Below are positions 1 to 7,713 of a stretch of 37,902 nucleotides of DNA, in pieces. The first letter of the stretch is position 1; each line of letters begins with the position of its first letter. The notes below the pieces were generated by a model. It saw nothing but the letters and a program-made list of their open reading frames with translations. It ran no database searches and was not told where the DNA came from. Position numbers and translations under genes: made by a program. This DNA comes from Parachlamydiales bacterium. Lineage in GTDB: Bacteria > Chlamydiota > Chlamydiia > Chlamydiales > Rhabdochlamydiaceae. Location: assembly GCA_027459675.1 (NCBI GenBank), contig DAIDHO010000012.1, positions 1-37,902 of the forward strand. Direction: 5' to 3'.

Positions 1-515
1 ATATCCGCAATATGTGGAGAGAGAATGAGACCCGGCTTCTCACCACGAGAAAAATCGACAATGTCACTTATGACTTCCGAGGGACCGTTTTCTGCCACTG
101 TCCTGAAACAGGAGAAATCCGTCGGATGGCTTATGGAGGCTTCGAACAAAAACGACAGACCCTCAAATATCTGTGTCCTGCGCTGCACTACGGGATCGAA
201 TGTAAAGGAGCCTCGAAGTGTCCTCTTTACATGAAGAGCCTCCGAGTTCCGCTAAAAGAAGATCGACGGATTTTTAACCCAGTGGCTCGATCGAGCTATA
301 AATGGAAAGCGCTCTATGCCAAAAGAACTAGCGTCGAAAGAGTCAACAGCCGGATCGACATGGTGTATGGTTTTGAGAAGCATTACATCCGAGGGCTCAA
401 GAAAATGGAAGTTCGATGTGGTCTAGCCCTCTGCGTGATGCTAGCGATATCGGTTGGAAGGATCAGGCAAGAGCACCCCGAGCTGATGAGAAGCAAAGCG
501 AAGACGGCCGCATAA
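1..515 (+). pseudogene. DDE transposase, C-terminal part (cut by window edge)
   Basis: The reading frame is open back to base 3, so the gene begins before the window and ATG 12 is probably internal. The visible part looks like the C-terminal half of an IS4/IS5/IS1182-type DDE transposase. It has a cysteine-bearing segment (LCPALHYGIECKGASKCPLY), then a basic region with RTSVERVNSRIDMVYGFEKH. The glutamate of SVERVNSR is the expected last residue of the DDE triad. A hydrophobic helix (GLALCVMLAISVGRI) follows and the protein ends KTAA. Whether the element is intact cannot be judged from here. The IS family is uncertain, but transposase identity is fairly secure. Confidence 0.75.
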
Positions 516-637
516 AAAGGGATCAATTGAAAAGGAGGTATTAAAAATAAATTTTTAATGACAAAGAAAGATAAGGTGCTCAAGAAGAAATAAGAGCGCC
601 TAAGGAGGTATATTGCTCTATAGGAGAGCTTAGAGTT

Positions 638-688
638 ATGAACAATTTTTTCATTCCCTTGCACGGAGTGCAACGGGAATTGCTCTAA
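638..688 (+). repeat. Hairpin element copy 1, with micro-ORF MNNFFIPLHGVQRELL
   Basis: A stem-loop pairs ATTCCCTTGCAC (653-664) with GTGCAACGGGAAT (668-680) around the loop GGA. It is preceded by a T6 run. The same element recurs in reverse orientation at 18788-18865. Read from ATG 638 it encodes a 16-residue peptide. The other copy encodes MNHFFIPLHAVQRKC, and most base differences between the copies over the shared codons are synonymous. A GGAG at 622-625 is 12 nt from the ATG, which is long for a ribosome-binding site. It could be a regulatory RNA hairpin, a dispersed repeat or a relic of a coding sequence. It lies just upstream of the secretin gene. Confidence 0.5.
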
Positions 689-699
689 TTGAGTTCCTC

Positions 700-3600
700 T
701 TGAAGATAAAAACCAACTACTTTAGGATTGCGTTTCAAGAATTACTATATATGAACCTACTTTTTTCGCTTATTGACACATCAAAATGGCCTAAAAATAC
801 TTTAAGCACTGCGCTAGGAATTGTCCTCTTGCATACCCCTATTAGAGCAGAAGAAGAAGATTTAGGGTATTTATCCGCTCCTCCAAGAAAAGGAGGCAAA
901 GAATCGGAACTTTTTCCTACGACCGAGGAGATACACAATACCCCGAGCCTGAAAAATCTGGAAAATAAAAAAGATACCTACACAATTAACTTCAATAACA
1001 TAGGAATCTTAGAATACGTCCGATTTACGAGCAAAATCACCAATCTGAACTTCATCTTCAATGAAGAGGATTTGAAATTTAATGTCACCATCATTTCAGA
1101 AGAGCCCGTTACCCCTGCTAATATTGTTTCAATTTTGATCCAAATCTTACGTATCAACGGACTGATTGTCTTAGAACAGGAAGGCAATTTACTCATCACC
1201 CGTGTCCGCAATGTCTCTCAGCTTGCAACCGTTGTCTCCTCGGATCTTGCTCCTGCTCAGAGTAGATCGCCTCTTGTCACCCGCGTATTTAGAATCAAAA
1301 ATGCAAGTCTCGATACGGTAGCATCGGTCATCAAGCCCATGCTTTCCGACAGTGCTCTGTTGGAAGTCTCAGCGGAAACAAAACAGCTTATCGTAACTGA
1401 TATCACGACCAACGTAGATAAGATCTCCACTCTCCTTGCCACTCTTGATAGCCCCCACAGTCCTCTAGAAGTTGATACGTATACTGCTAAACATATTGAG
1501 CTTCAAGAACTCATCCAAATGGCAACTCAAATCATAACGCCCTTTGCCGAAGGGAATCCTCTTCTTTTTGTTCCTCAACCGGATACGGGAACGATTTTTA
1601 TCGTTTCGACTCCTTATTTGATTGAACGTGCGCTTGCTGTCTTTGAGGATTTGGATACAGGTGGCATGGATCGAAAAGACCTTGCATCGCGCGGTCTCAC
1701 GGTCTTCTTATACCCCCTGCAGCATAAGAAAGGAGATGACTTCATTGAATCAGTGGAAGATTTGACACAACAACTGATTCAGCAAGGAGCTTCGCAAAAA
1801 CTTATTGATTGTTTAGCGGGAGCCAAATGGATCAAAGAATCAAATTCTATTTTGTTTTTGGCCAGTGACGATACGCTAGCAAAATTAAAAGATTTGCTTC
1901 CTACACTCGATACTGCCGCCTCCCCTTCCTCTCTTCCATCTCCTAAAACCAATTTTTTTGTTTACAAGATCCAATTTGCCGATCCTGAACATCTCCAAAA
2001 TAGTTTAGATCAAATCACGGAGGACTTGCAAAAAGCCCCCCAACCTGATTACAACTTAATCGATACACTTAGCAGCGTAAAATACATTGCCGAGGCTCAT
2101 TCACTTGTTTTTACAGGAGATACAGCCTCTCTAGCTAAGCTCAACGATATTTTAGGAATTTTTGATGTCACCGCTTTAAATAATCAGGTACCTCAATTTT
2201 TCACTTATAATCCTAAATACCGCTCCGGTGAAGAGCTTAAAAAAGAACTAGAAGAGATTGTAAAAAATCTAAAAACAGCAGGTTTTGGCGACTCAATGCT
2301 TACGCTGGCTGTCGAATCAATGCAGCTCACTCCTGGAACAAACTCGATGCTTTTCTCAGGAAGTGCGGAGACTTTAAGCCGAATTCAAACCCTTCTCACT
2401 TCTTTAGACACTGGAAAAGCATATGAAGGGGCCCAAGGGAAGTCTTTTTATGTTTATAAATTGCAAAATGCTCCTGGTAATCTTGTCATCGATAGTCTTA
2501 ATAAAATTGCAGAGAATCTCGTAGAATCCCATGCAGCTAATCAGGCCCTGATTGCCGTGCTGCAAGAAGCGAAATGGATTAAAGACAATAATTCCCTTCT
2601 ATTGACAGGAAGCCCTGGTGCCTTAGATCAAGCAAAATCATTGATTCAAGAATTTGATGTTCCCACATCTGCTCTTGCATTGGGGAGTAAATCTTCCTTT
2701 TTTATTTATAAACCTATTCATCAAAAAGCAGATGCTCTCCAACTCTCAATACAAGATATCGGTAAAGATCTTTCATCGGCAGGGCTTGCAGATAGTGACC
2801 TTCTGAATACAATTCAAAACATGAAGTATGTCGCTTCCACTCAATCGATTCTATTCACAGGCACTCCTGATTCCCTTGAAAAAATCAAAGGGCTTCTCGA
2901 ACGAGTGGACGTCCTGACGCCTTCAGAAGCCCAAATTCAGCAACTGGGAGACTATACCTTCCTTATTTATAAGATCCAGTATCTGCCTGGACCTGAACTC
3001 GTCATGGCCCTTAAAGGACTTACAACAGATCTACAACGTACGAATTCCCTGACCCCCGAGGAAATTCAGACCCTTCATGGAGTGAAATGGATTAAAGAAA
3101 CCAATTCTCTGGTCTTTACAGGAACATCTGCAACCCTTCAAAAAGTTGAATCTCTTGTGAAAAAATTGGACGTGAATGCTTTAGCTCCCAAAACAGCAGC
3201 CACGCCCGTGTCTAACTTTGTGGTTTATACTCCCCGCTTTGTACCAGGTAATGAACTCATCAAAATTTTAGATGAGTTCCAACAAAATCTTCTCTCCGCA
3301 GGGGTCAATAATAAAGACCTCTTTGAAACGGTGGCCAACTTAAAATGGGTTCCTAGGACCTGCTCTCTTATCATTTCTGGAACTCCTGATTCCATTGCGC
3401 GTGTAGAAGATCTTCTGAAACGATTTGATGTTCCCTCGCCTGAGGTTCCCACCAATCCATCTTCAATCGAATCGATTCAGAATACCTCTTTCTTGATCTA
3501 CAAACTCCAATATCATCAAGGGAGCGAGATCTTATCAGCTCTAAAACAAATTGCCACCGATTTGACTCCTGGTACTGCTGTCGGAAATCAAAATTTATTA

Positions 3601-4707
3601 AATGCTATCAACTCTCTACAATGGATCCGGGTCACCAATTCCCTTTTAGCCTCTGGTGATGGTGATACGCTTTCTAAACTCCGCGATCTCGTCCAAAACT
3701 TAGACGTTCCCCTGAAACAAGTGTTCATCGAAGTCCTAGTCATTGAAACGGACCTCACGAATACTCAAAACTTCGGATTACAGTGGGGCGGTAAAATGCA
3801 ATATCTCAATAAGTTTGCCGCTGGAACAGGCAATTTTCCTCTTAATGCAGCCAACTCCTTTAACTCATCGACAAGCTCCGGAACTGGGGGTACCACAACA
3901 ACCTTCCAAGGACCTCCCGGGGGACTTTCAGGCCCTCCTGTCTCCACATCCAACATTCCTTTTGTGAACGGATTTGATTTAGGAGTTATCGGAGATATTA
4001 TCATGCACAAAGGTCGATCTTTTATCACACTTGGAAGCCTTGTGAATGCACTTCAGACGGATACCGATAGTACTGTGATCCTCAATCCTAAAATCATTAC
4101 GCAAGACAACCAAACCTCGACCATTTTTGTGGGATCCAACGTTCCTTTTATTGGGTCCCTTGTAACCACCAATTCGCAGATCGTTTCTTCCTCCTCTAAT
4201 ATTGAGTACCGGGATATTGGATTTAATCTCACTGTGACTCCCACCATTGGGAATAATAATGTGGTTACACTTGACATCAGCAACGATATCAGCGAACAAA
4301 TCAACCAAACCCAAATTGGACAAGTCAACAGCACCAGTACTTCTACCAATCAAATCACAGGGATTACCACCAGTCATACCGCTATGTCGACTAAGGTCCA
4401 CGTACCTGATAAACACTTTGTTGTTTTGAGCGGCATGATCCGCGATTCAAAAGCCCGCTTCAAATCAGGAATCCCTTGTCTTGGCGGTCTCCCTGTTATT
4501 GGAGCTGCTTTTTCTGAAAACGACCGCATCAATGCAAAGCATAATGTAATCATTTTTATGAGACCTCATATCGTCAATACCTATGAAGACTACAAACTCA
4601 TCACCGAGCACCAAGAAGCTGTCTATAAAGACCAAGCCGTCTTGCCTGTCCTCAAAGAAGAGTTTGACGCAGGCGTCGACGTCGTCAAACAATCTGAAGA
4701 CGAGTAA
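700..4707 (+). CDS. Giant secretin, probable T3SS outer-membrane ring SctC/CdsC
   Basis: This is an outer-membrane secretin that forms the export pore of a type III (or type II) secretion system. Residues 1-52 look like a signal peptide ending before AEEED. Next comes an N0-like domain (about 95-175, YTINFNNIGILEYVRF), then N1-like (about 185-250) and N2-like (about 255-325) domains. Eight tandem modules of 75-91 residues start near 333, 418, 499, 582, 666, 753, 839 and 930. The secretin core begins near 1005 (LKQVFIEVLVIET) and carries the conserved VPFIGS, VTPTIGNNNVVTL and LSGMIRDSK segments. The start is TTG 700; ATG 751 is an alternative that shortens the signal peptide, and neither has a clear ribosome-binding site. 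From memory, Chlamydia secretins are much shorter (roughly 760-920 aa against 1335). SctC is favoured over GspD by overall resemblance and by the T3SS genes in the window, but GspD is not excluded. Secretin identity is certain. Confidence 0.93.
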   Translation: MKIKTNYFRIAFQELLYMNLLFSLIDTSKWPKNTLSTALGIVLLHTPIRAEEEDLGYLSAPPRKGGKESELFPTTEEIHNTPSLKNLENKKDTYTINFNNIGILEYVRFTSKITNLNFIFNEEDLKFNVTIISEEPVTPANIVSILIQILRINGLIVLEQEGNLLITRVRNVSQLATVVSSDLAPAQSRSPLVTRVFRIKNASLDTVASVIKPMLSDSALLEVSAETKQLIVTDITTNVDKISTLLATLDSPHSPLEVDTYTAKHIELQELIQMATQIITPFAEGNPLLFVPQPDTGTIFIVSTPYLIERALAVFEDLDTGGMDRKDLASRGLTVFLYPLQHKKGDDFIESVEDLTQQLIQQGASQKLIDCLAGAKWIKESNSILFLASDDTLAKLKDLLPTLDTAASPSSLPSPKTNFFVYKIQFADPEHLQNSLDQITEDLQKAPQPDYNLIDTLSSVKYIAEAHSLVFTGDTASLAKLNDILGIFDVTALNNQVPQFFTYNPKYRSGEELKKELEEIVKNLKTAGFGDSMLTLAVESMQLTPGTNSMLFSGSAETLSRIQTLLTSLDTGKAYEGAQGKSFYVYKLQNAPGNLVIDSLNKIAENLVESHAANQALIAVLQEAKWIKDNNSLLLTGSPGALDQAKSLIQEFDVPTSALALGSKSSFFIYKPIHQKADALQLSIQDIGKDLSSAGLADSDLLNTIQNMKYVASTQSILFTGTPDSLEKIKGLLERVDVLTPSEAQIQQLGDYTFLIYKIQYLPGPELVMALKGLTTDLQRTNSLTPEEIQTLHGVKWIKETNSLVFTGTSATLQKVESLVKKLDVNALAPKTAATPVSNFVVYTPRFVPGNELIKILDEFQQNLLSAGVNNKDLFETVANLKWVPRTCSLIISGTPDSIARVEDLLKRFDVPSPEVPTNPSSIESIQNTSFLIYKLQYHQGSEILSALKQIATDLTPGTAVGNQNLLNAINSLQWIRVTNSLLASGDGDTLSKLRDLVQNLDVPLKQVFIEVLVIETDLTNTQNFGLQWGGKMQYLNKFAAGTGNFPLNAANSFNSSTSSGTGGTTTTFQGPPGGLSGPPVSTSNIPFVNGFDLGVIGDIIMHKGRSFITLGSLVNALQTDTDSTVILNPKIITQDNQTSTIFVGSNVPFIGSLVTTNSQIVSSSSNIEYRDIGFNLTVTPTIGNNNVVTLDISNDISEQINQTQIGQVNSTSTSTNQITGITTSHTAMSTKVHVPDKHFVVLSGMIRDSKARFKSGIPCLGGLPVIGAAFSENDRINAKHNVIIFMRPHIVNTYEDYKLITEHQEAVYKDQAVLPVLKEEFDAGVDVVKQSEDE

Positions 4708-4714
4708 TCTCACT

Positions 4715-4743
4715 TTGATCGTTAGTTCTTTGTTTGGTATACT
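4715..4743 (+). promoter_or_regulatory. Candidate sigma66/70-type promoter for the lipoprotein gene
   Basis: TTGATC (4715-4720) and TATACT (4738-4743) are separated by exactly 17 nt, close to the housekeeping consensus. Initiation about 7 nt downstream would fall at about 4750, beside ATG 4752, so the message would be leaderless or nearly so. This agrees with the lack of a ribosome-binding site before that ATG. It is inferred from sequence only. Confidence 0.45.
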
Positions 4744-4751
4744 TTGCATGG

Positions 4752-5678
4752 ATGAGTAAGTGTTTTCTGTATCTATCTTTGATTCTTTTGGCTGGTTGCT
4801 TTAGGGTAGGTGAGGAGCTGGAGCCTCAGCTTAACACCTCTGTCCAAGACCGTTATTTGCAATCTTTACCCTCCCCCTTCCCTCACACAGAAGGACATGA
4901 AGACTGGAAAAAAGAAGAAAGAATCGGCATGGGATTTGCCAAAGAGTTGGACCTCTACCAGGCCCTCACGGCCTTCAAGCGAGCCTCCTTCCTTCTTCCT
5001 GTCTCTGATACAGTCCACCGGACAGAACTCGAGTATGATACCCTTCTCTCCTACTATCTAGGAGGCAAATACCAAGAAACGCTCTACACCTTTGACATGA
5101 CTTCTCTTCGAAGAACAACGCCCGAATTTATTCCTTACCACGATCTCATGGTGATGCTCTACGATTCCCATACTCACTTAAAACAAATAGAACAAGCCGA
5201 TGAAGTGATCGATTACATGAAAATAAACTATCCAGAAACGGGACAAAAACTAGCCCTTTCAAAAATTTTGATGCAAGGCGATATTCCAGCTCTTACAAAA
5301 GAAGCCCCCGTTCATCCAGAGGTTCAAACACTTCTTTTGGATTACGATAAAGAGAAAAAATCGACCCAAACGGCTCAACTTCTCAATACATTCCTACCGG
5401 GAGCTGGTTATTTTTATCTAGGCCAAAAGCAATCGGGTATCACAGCTGTTTTATTAAACGGAGTCTTTATCTGGGCTTCAGTCTATTTCTTCCAACATAG
5501 CAACACCGCTGCCGGCATCATCTTTAGCAGTATTGAGGCAGGATGGTATTTTGGGGGCATCTATGGCGCGGGTCAAGAAGCTAAGCTCTACAATGAGCGC
5601 GTCTATGAAAGATACGCGAGTCCGATGATGAATCAGCACCGTTACTTCCCTATTTTGATGTTGCAATATGGTTTTTAA
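4752..5678 (+). CDS. Predicted lipoprotein with helical repeats and C-terminal membrane hairpin
   Basis: Chosen from ATG 4752 (308 aa), the protein starts MSKCFLYLSLILLAGCF, a lipoprotein signal with lipobox LAGC and lipidated Cys16. A TTG 18 nt upstream would spoil this signal. The middle is helical and reads like degenerate TPR repeats (ALTAFKRASFLLPVSDT, DTLLSYYLGGKYQETLY). The C-terminal 100 residues carry LLNTFLPGAGYFYLGQKQSG followed by hydrophobic stretches, resembling small TM2/DUF5683-like membrane modules. It is followed 61 nt later by yidD, and I recall similar YidD pairings in other phyla. The function is unknown. A role in membrane protein insertion or envelope assembly is inference from the neighbour. 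Confidence 0.8.
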   Translation: MSKCFLYLSLILLAGCFRVGEELEPQLNTSVQDRYLQSLPSPFPHTEGHEDWKKEERIGMGFAKELDLYQALTAFKRASFLLPVSDTVHRTELEYDTLLSYYLGGKYQETLYTFDMTSLRRTTPEFIPYHDLMVMLYDSHTHLKQIEQADEVIDYMKINYPETGQKLALSKILMQGDIPALTKEAPVHPEVQTLLLDYDKEKKSTQTAQLLNTFLPGAGYFYLGQKQSGITAVLLNGVFIWASVYFFQHSNTAAGIIFSSIEAGWYFGGIYGAGQEAKLYNERVYERYASPMMNQHRYFPILMLQYGF

Positions 5679-5681
5679 TTG

Positions 5682-5738
5682 CAAATAGGCTCAAAAAGTC
5701 CATAAAATCGACTGAACTTTAGCTTAAGCAAGAGGTCT
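5682..5738 (+). repeat. Dispersed 57-nt repeat, copy a (abuts yidD start)
   Basis: This copy matches 24692-24748 with a single interior mismatch and is related to copies at 6125, 11451, 16396, 20011, 31395 and 35682. The conserved parts are CATAAAATCGACTGAACTT and AGCTTAAGCAAGAGGTCTA. The 3' end runs directly into ATG 5740, so AAGAGG (5730-5735) inside the repeat is the only plausible ribosome-binding site for yidD. TAAAAT (5703-5708) could act as a -10 box, with TTGCAA (5679-5684) 18 nt upstream. Confidence 0.85.
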
Positions 5739-5739
5739 A

Positions 5740-6117
5740 ATGAAAATCCTTATAACTTTATTCTCATGTCCCCTTTTTCTCTTCGCTCTTCCTGGCTATC
5801 ATCCGCCTTGGGGAAAAGATGCTGACCTCCAGTATCATAGACCCTTGGGACAATCTAATTCCTCTCTTTCTCCTTTAGGAACGGCGATGGAAAGCGTCAT
5901 TTGGTTTCATCAGAACATTATATCCCCTGTCGATGGACCTCGGAGCCACTTTAAACCCTCCAGTTCAACCTATATGTTGCTTGCCATTCGCAAGCACGGC
6001 TTTTTCAAAGGATACATCATGGGTTGTGATAGGCTCCTACGTGAAAATGAAGATGCATGGGTTTACCGCACCGCCCTTATTGACGGTAAAATCTGGAAAA
6101 CCGACCCTCCTCCATGA
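5740..6117 (+). CDS. yidD: YidD-like membrane protein insertion efficiency factor
   Basis: YidD proteins are small and membrane-associated, and assist YidC/Sec-dependent insertion. The core at about residues 45-110 fits the family: AMESVIWFHQNIISPVDGPR, then a Y-x-LLAIRKHGFFKGYIMG helix and RLL. Two features are odd. The two cysteines of the usual FYPSCSxYA region are serines here (FKPSSSTYM). The protein also begins with a signal-like hydrophobic segment (MKILITLFSCPLFLFALPGY), giving 125 residues against the usual 70-90. This suggests a periplasmic-side or anchored variant. The ATG is fixed by AAGAGG 4 nt upstream, within the dispersed repeat. It is co-oriented with the upstream lipoprotein gene. 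Confidence 0.8.
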   Translation: MKILITLFSCPLFLFALPGYHPPWGKDADLQYHRPLGQSNSSLSPLGTAMESVIWFHQNIISPVDGPRSHFKPSSSTYMLLAIRKHGFFKGYIMGCDRLLRENEDAWVYRTALIDGKIWKTDPPP

Positions 6118-6124
6118 AATATAG

Positions 6125-6177
6125 AGTCCTTTATAGATCTCTTGCGTAAGCTAAAGTTCACTCGATTTTAAAGGACT
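6125..6177 (-). repeat. Dispersed repeat copy b, with terminal inverted arms
   Basis: On the minus strand this reads AAAATCGAGTGAACTTTAGC then TTACGCAAGAGATCTATAAA, which matches the repeat family. It is bounded by perfect 9-bp inverted arms AGTCCTTTA (6125-6133) and TAAAGGACT (6169-6177). The right arm overlaps the der stop codon. It fills the gap between convergent yidD and der and may act as a bidirectional terminator, although no strong T-run follows. Confidence 0.65.
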
Positions 6178-7522
6178 AGAGAGCAGCGCTTTCTTGTAAA
6201 GCCGATCCCGCACGTGATCGGTGACGGAGCACAAAGACTAGAGGATTGCCCGTAAATTGATATTCTTCCCGAAATTTTCCAATGAGATACCGCTTGTAAG
6301 TCTCCAGCATCAAATGGGGATAATTCACAAAAAGGACAAATGTCGGAGGCTGTGTCTCCACATGGGTCATATAATAAATACGGAGTCTTTTCCCTTGAAT
6401 CATCGGAGGATGATAAGTTTGAACCGCACGTTCAATAAACTTATTGAGCTGCCCTGTCGTTATCCTTTCTCTCTGATGACGCCTCACCTCTAGAATCGCA
6501 GGCGCTAATTTATCGAGATGACTTCCTGTGCGAGCAGAGATAAAAAGAATCGGGCAATGAGCTAAAAAGTTAGCCTCTGTTTTTAAGGATTGGATACAAT
6601 GCTCCATCCGATATCCTTTTACAAGATCCCACTTGTTATAGAGAATGATACACCCTTTACCAGCCTCTTCAATCAGGCTGGCAATTTTTTTATCTTGGGC
6701 TGTCAAACCTTCAGGACCTTCTAAAATAAGAAGACAAATATCTGCGCGCTCAATGGCTGTTTGGGTGCGGATGGCGGCAAATTTATCAACCGCTTCATGC
6801 TCAGCTTTTTTACGCCTTACACCTGCGGTATCGATGAATGTCATCTCCACCCCATTTAAAGTCACATCGGCATCGATCGCATCACGAGTCGTCCCAGCAA
6901 TAGGGCTCACCACAGACCGTTCTTCTGACAGGAGCTGATTGAGCAGTGTTGATTTACCGACGTTGGGGCGTCCTACAATCGTCACTTTGATTCGCTCAGA
7001 CACGAAGCTCTCCTGCGCTTGGAGGTCAAGCCCTTCAAATGACGTCTCTAAAAGCTCTGCAAGCTGAAATCCATGTGTTACGGAAATCGGAACCATTTTT
7101 TCAATTCCAAGCCTGTAAAAATCGTAGGTGTCGTTTATATGAGACATATCATCGACTTTATTGACCGCTAGCGTAAGAGGTTTACCTGCTTTCAATAACA
7201 GACGCGCCACGTACTCGTCTGCTGGCGTCACTCCTGATTGAGCATCCACAACCATCACAACCGTGTCTGCCTCTTCAATCGCCATTTTGGCTTGCCTTTG
7301 AATTCCTTCTTGGAAGGGAAGGTTCGGATCCAGCGCGATTCCTCCAGTGTCGATAACCTCAATGAGGCTTCCGAAAACGTCGGCCTCTCCATAAATGCGG
7401 TCACGGGTTGTCCCTTCCTCGTCGTCAACAATCGAAATTCTCTTCCCACATAGTCGATTAAAAAGGGCTGACTTGCCCACATTGGGGCGGCCGACCAAAG
7501 CTAATTTCAATTTATTTTTCAC
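6176..7522 (-). CDS. der: GTPase Der (EngA), 50S ribosome assembly
   Basis: Der is a tandem-GTPase protein that binds and matures the 50S ribosomal subunit. The 448 residues match the family length. The first G domain has GRPNVGKS (11-18), DTGG and NKVD. The second has GRPNVGKS again, DTAG and NKWD. A KH-like C-terminal domain follows (LNKFIERAVQTYHPP, RIYYMTHVETQPPTFVLFVN), and the protein ends in a short basic and alanine-rich tail. It starts at ATG 7522. It is separated from the SNF2 gene by a 191-nt gap that holds a long inverted repeat, so it is probably transcribed separately. Identity is essentially certain. Confidence 0.97.
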   Translation of the reverse strand: MKNKLKLALVGRPNVGKSALFNRLCGKRISIVDDEEGTTRDRIYGEADVFGSLIEVIDTGGIALDPNLPFQEGIQRQAKMAIEEADTVVMVVDAQSGVTPADEYVARLLLKAGKPLTLAVNKVDDMSHINDTYDFYRLGIEKMVPISVTHGFQLAELLETSFEGLDLQAQESFVSERIKVTIVGRPNVGKSTLLNQLLSEERSVVSPIAGTTRDAIDADVTLNGVEMTFIDTAGVRRKKAEHEAVDKFAAIRTQTAIERADICLLILEGPEGLTAQDKKIASLIEEAGKGCIILYNKWDLVKGYRMEHCIQSLKTEANFLAHCPILFISARTGSHLDKLAPAILEVRRHQRERITTGQLNKFIERAVQTYHPPMIQGKRLRIYYMTHVETQPPTFVLFVNYPHLMLETYKRYLIGKFREEYQFTGNPLVFVLRHRSRAGSALQESAAL

Positions 7523-7635
7523 ATGGGTCCTAACAATAAAGAGATAGTAACACTTTTTCGAGATAAAACGATATAAACAAAAAAAATTAATTTGTTGCTT
7601 TTTTGTCTTATATCCCGTCCCTCTGTTAATGATAG

Positions 7636-7712
7636 TTAAACTTCTTCCGAAACCTCATTTACTTGCTAAAATCGCCCTTTTTCAAGCAAAGCAGGTTTTG
7701 GAAGAAGTTTAA
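7636..7712. repeat. 36-bp imperfect inverted repeat (long hairpin)
   Basis: The left arm 7636-7671 and right arm 7677-7712 are reverse complements with about 6 mismatches and a 5-nt loop. The outer 13 bp (TTAAACTTCTTCC) are perfect. It lies 2 nt beyond the SNF2 stop codon, so it may terminate that transcript. The stem is much longer than a usual intrinsic terminator and no T-run follows, so a MITE-like palindrome is also possible. Confidence 0.75.
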
Positions 7713-7713
7713 T

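Noticed and set aside
25-234. Second open frame overlapping the transposase fragment
   Set aside because: It lacks transposase motifs and lies out of frame with the recognisable protein.
558-593. Lysine-rich 11-codon frame MTKKDKVLKKK after an AAGGAGG
   Set aside because: The Shine-Dalgarno is too far from the ATG (about 19 nt) and nothing else supports translation.
612-687. Direct repeat ATTGCTCTA at 612-620 and 679-687 as a target-site duplication around the hairpin element
   Set aside because: The related copy at 18788-18865 also carries the right-hand sequence in similar form, so it belongs to the element rather than to a duplication.
1696-3711. CRISPR-like or DNA tandem repeat within the secretin gene
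   Set aside because: The repetition is at protein level with strongly diverged DNA, so it is a domain array, not a nucleotide repeat.
3765-4416. Open frames antisense to the secretin gene
   Set aside because: They are shadows of a clearly coding frame with family motifs and show no recognisable protein features.
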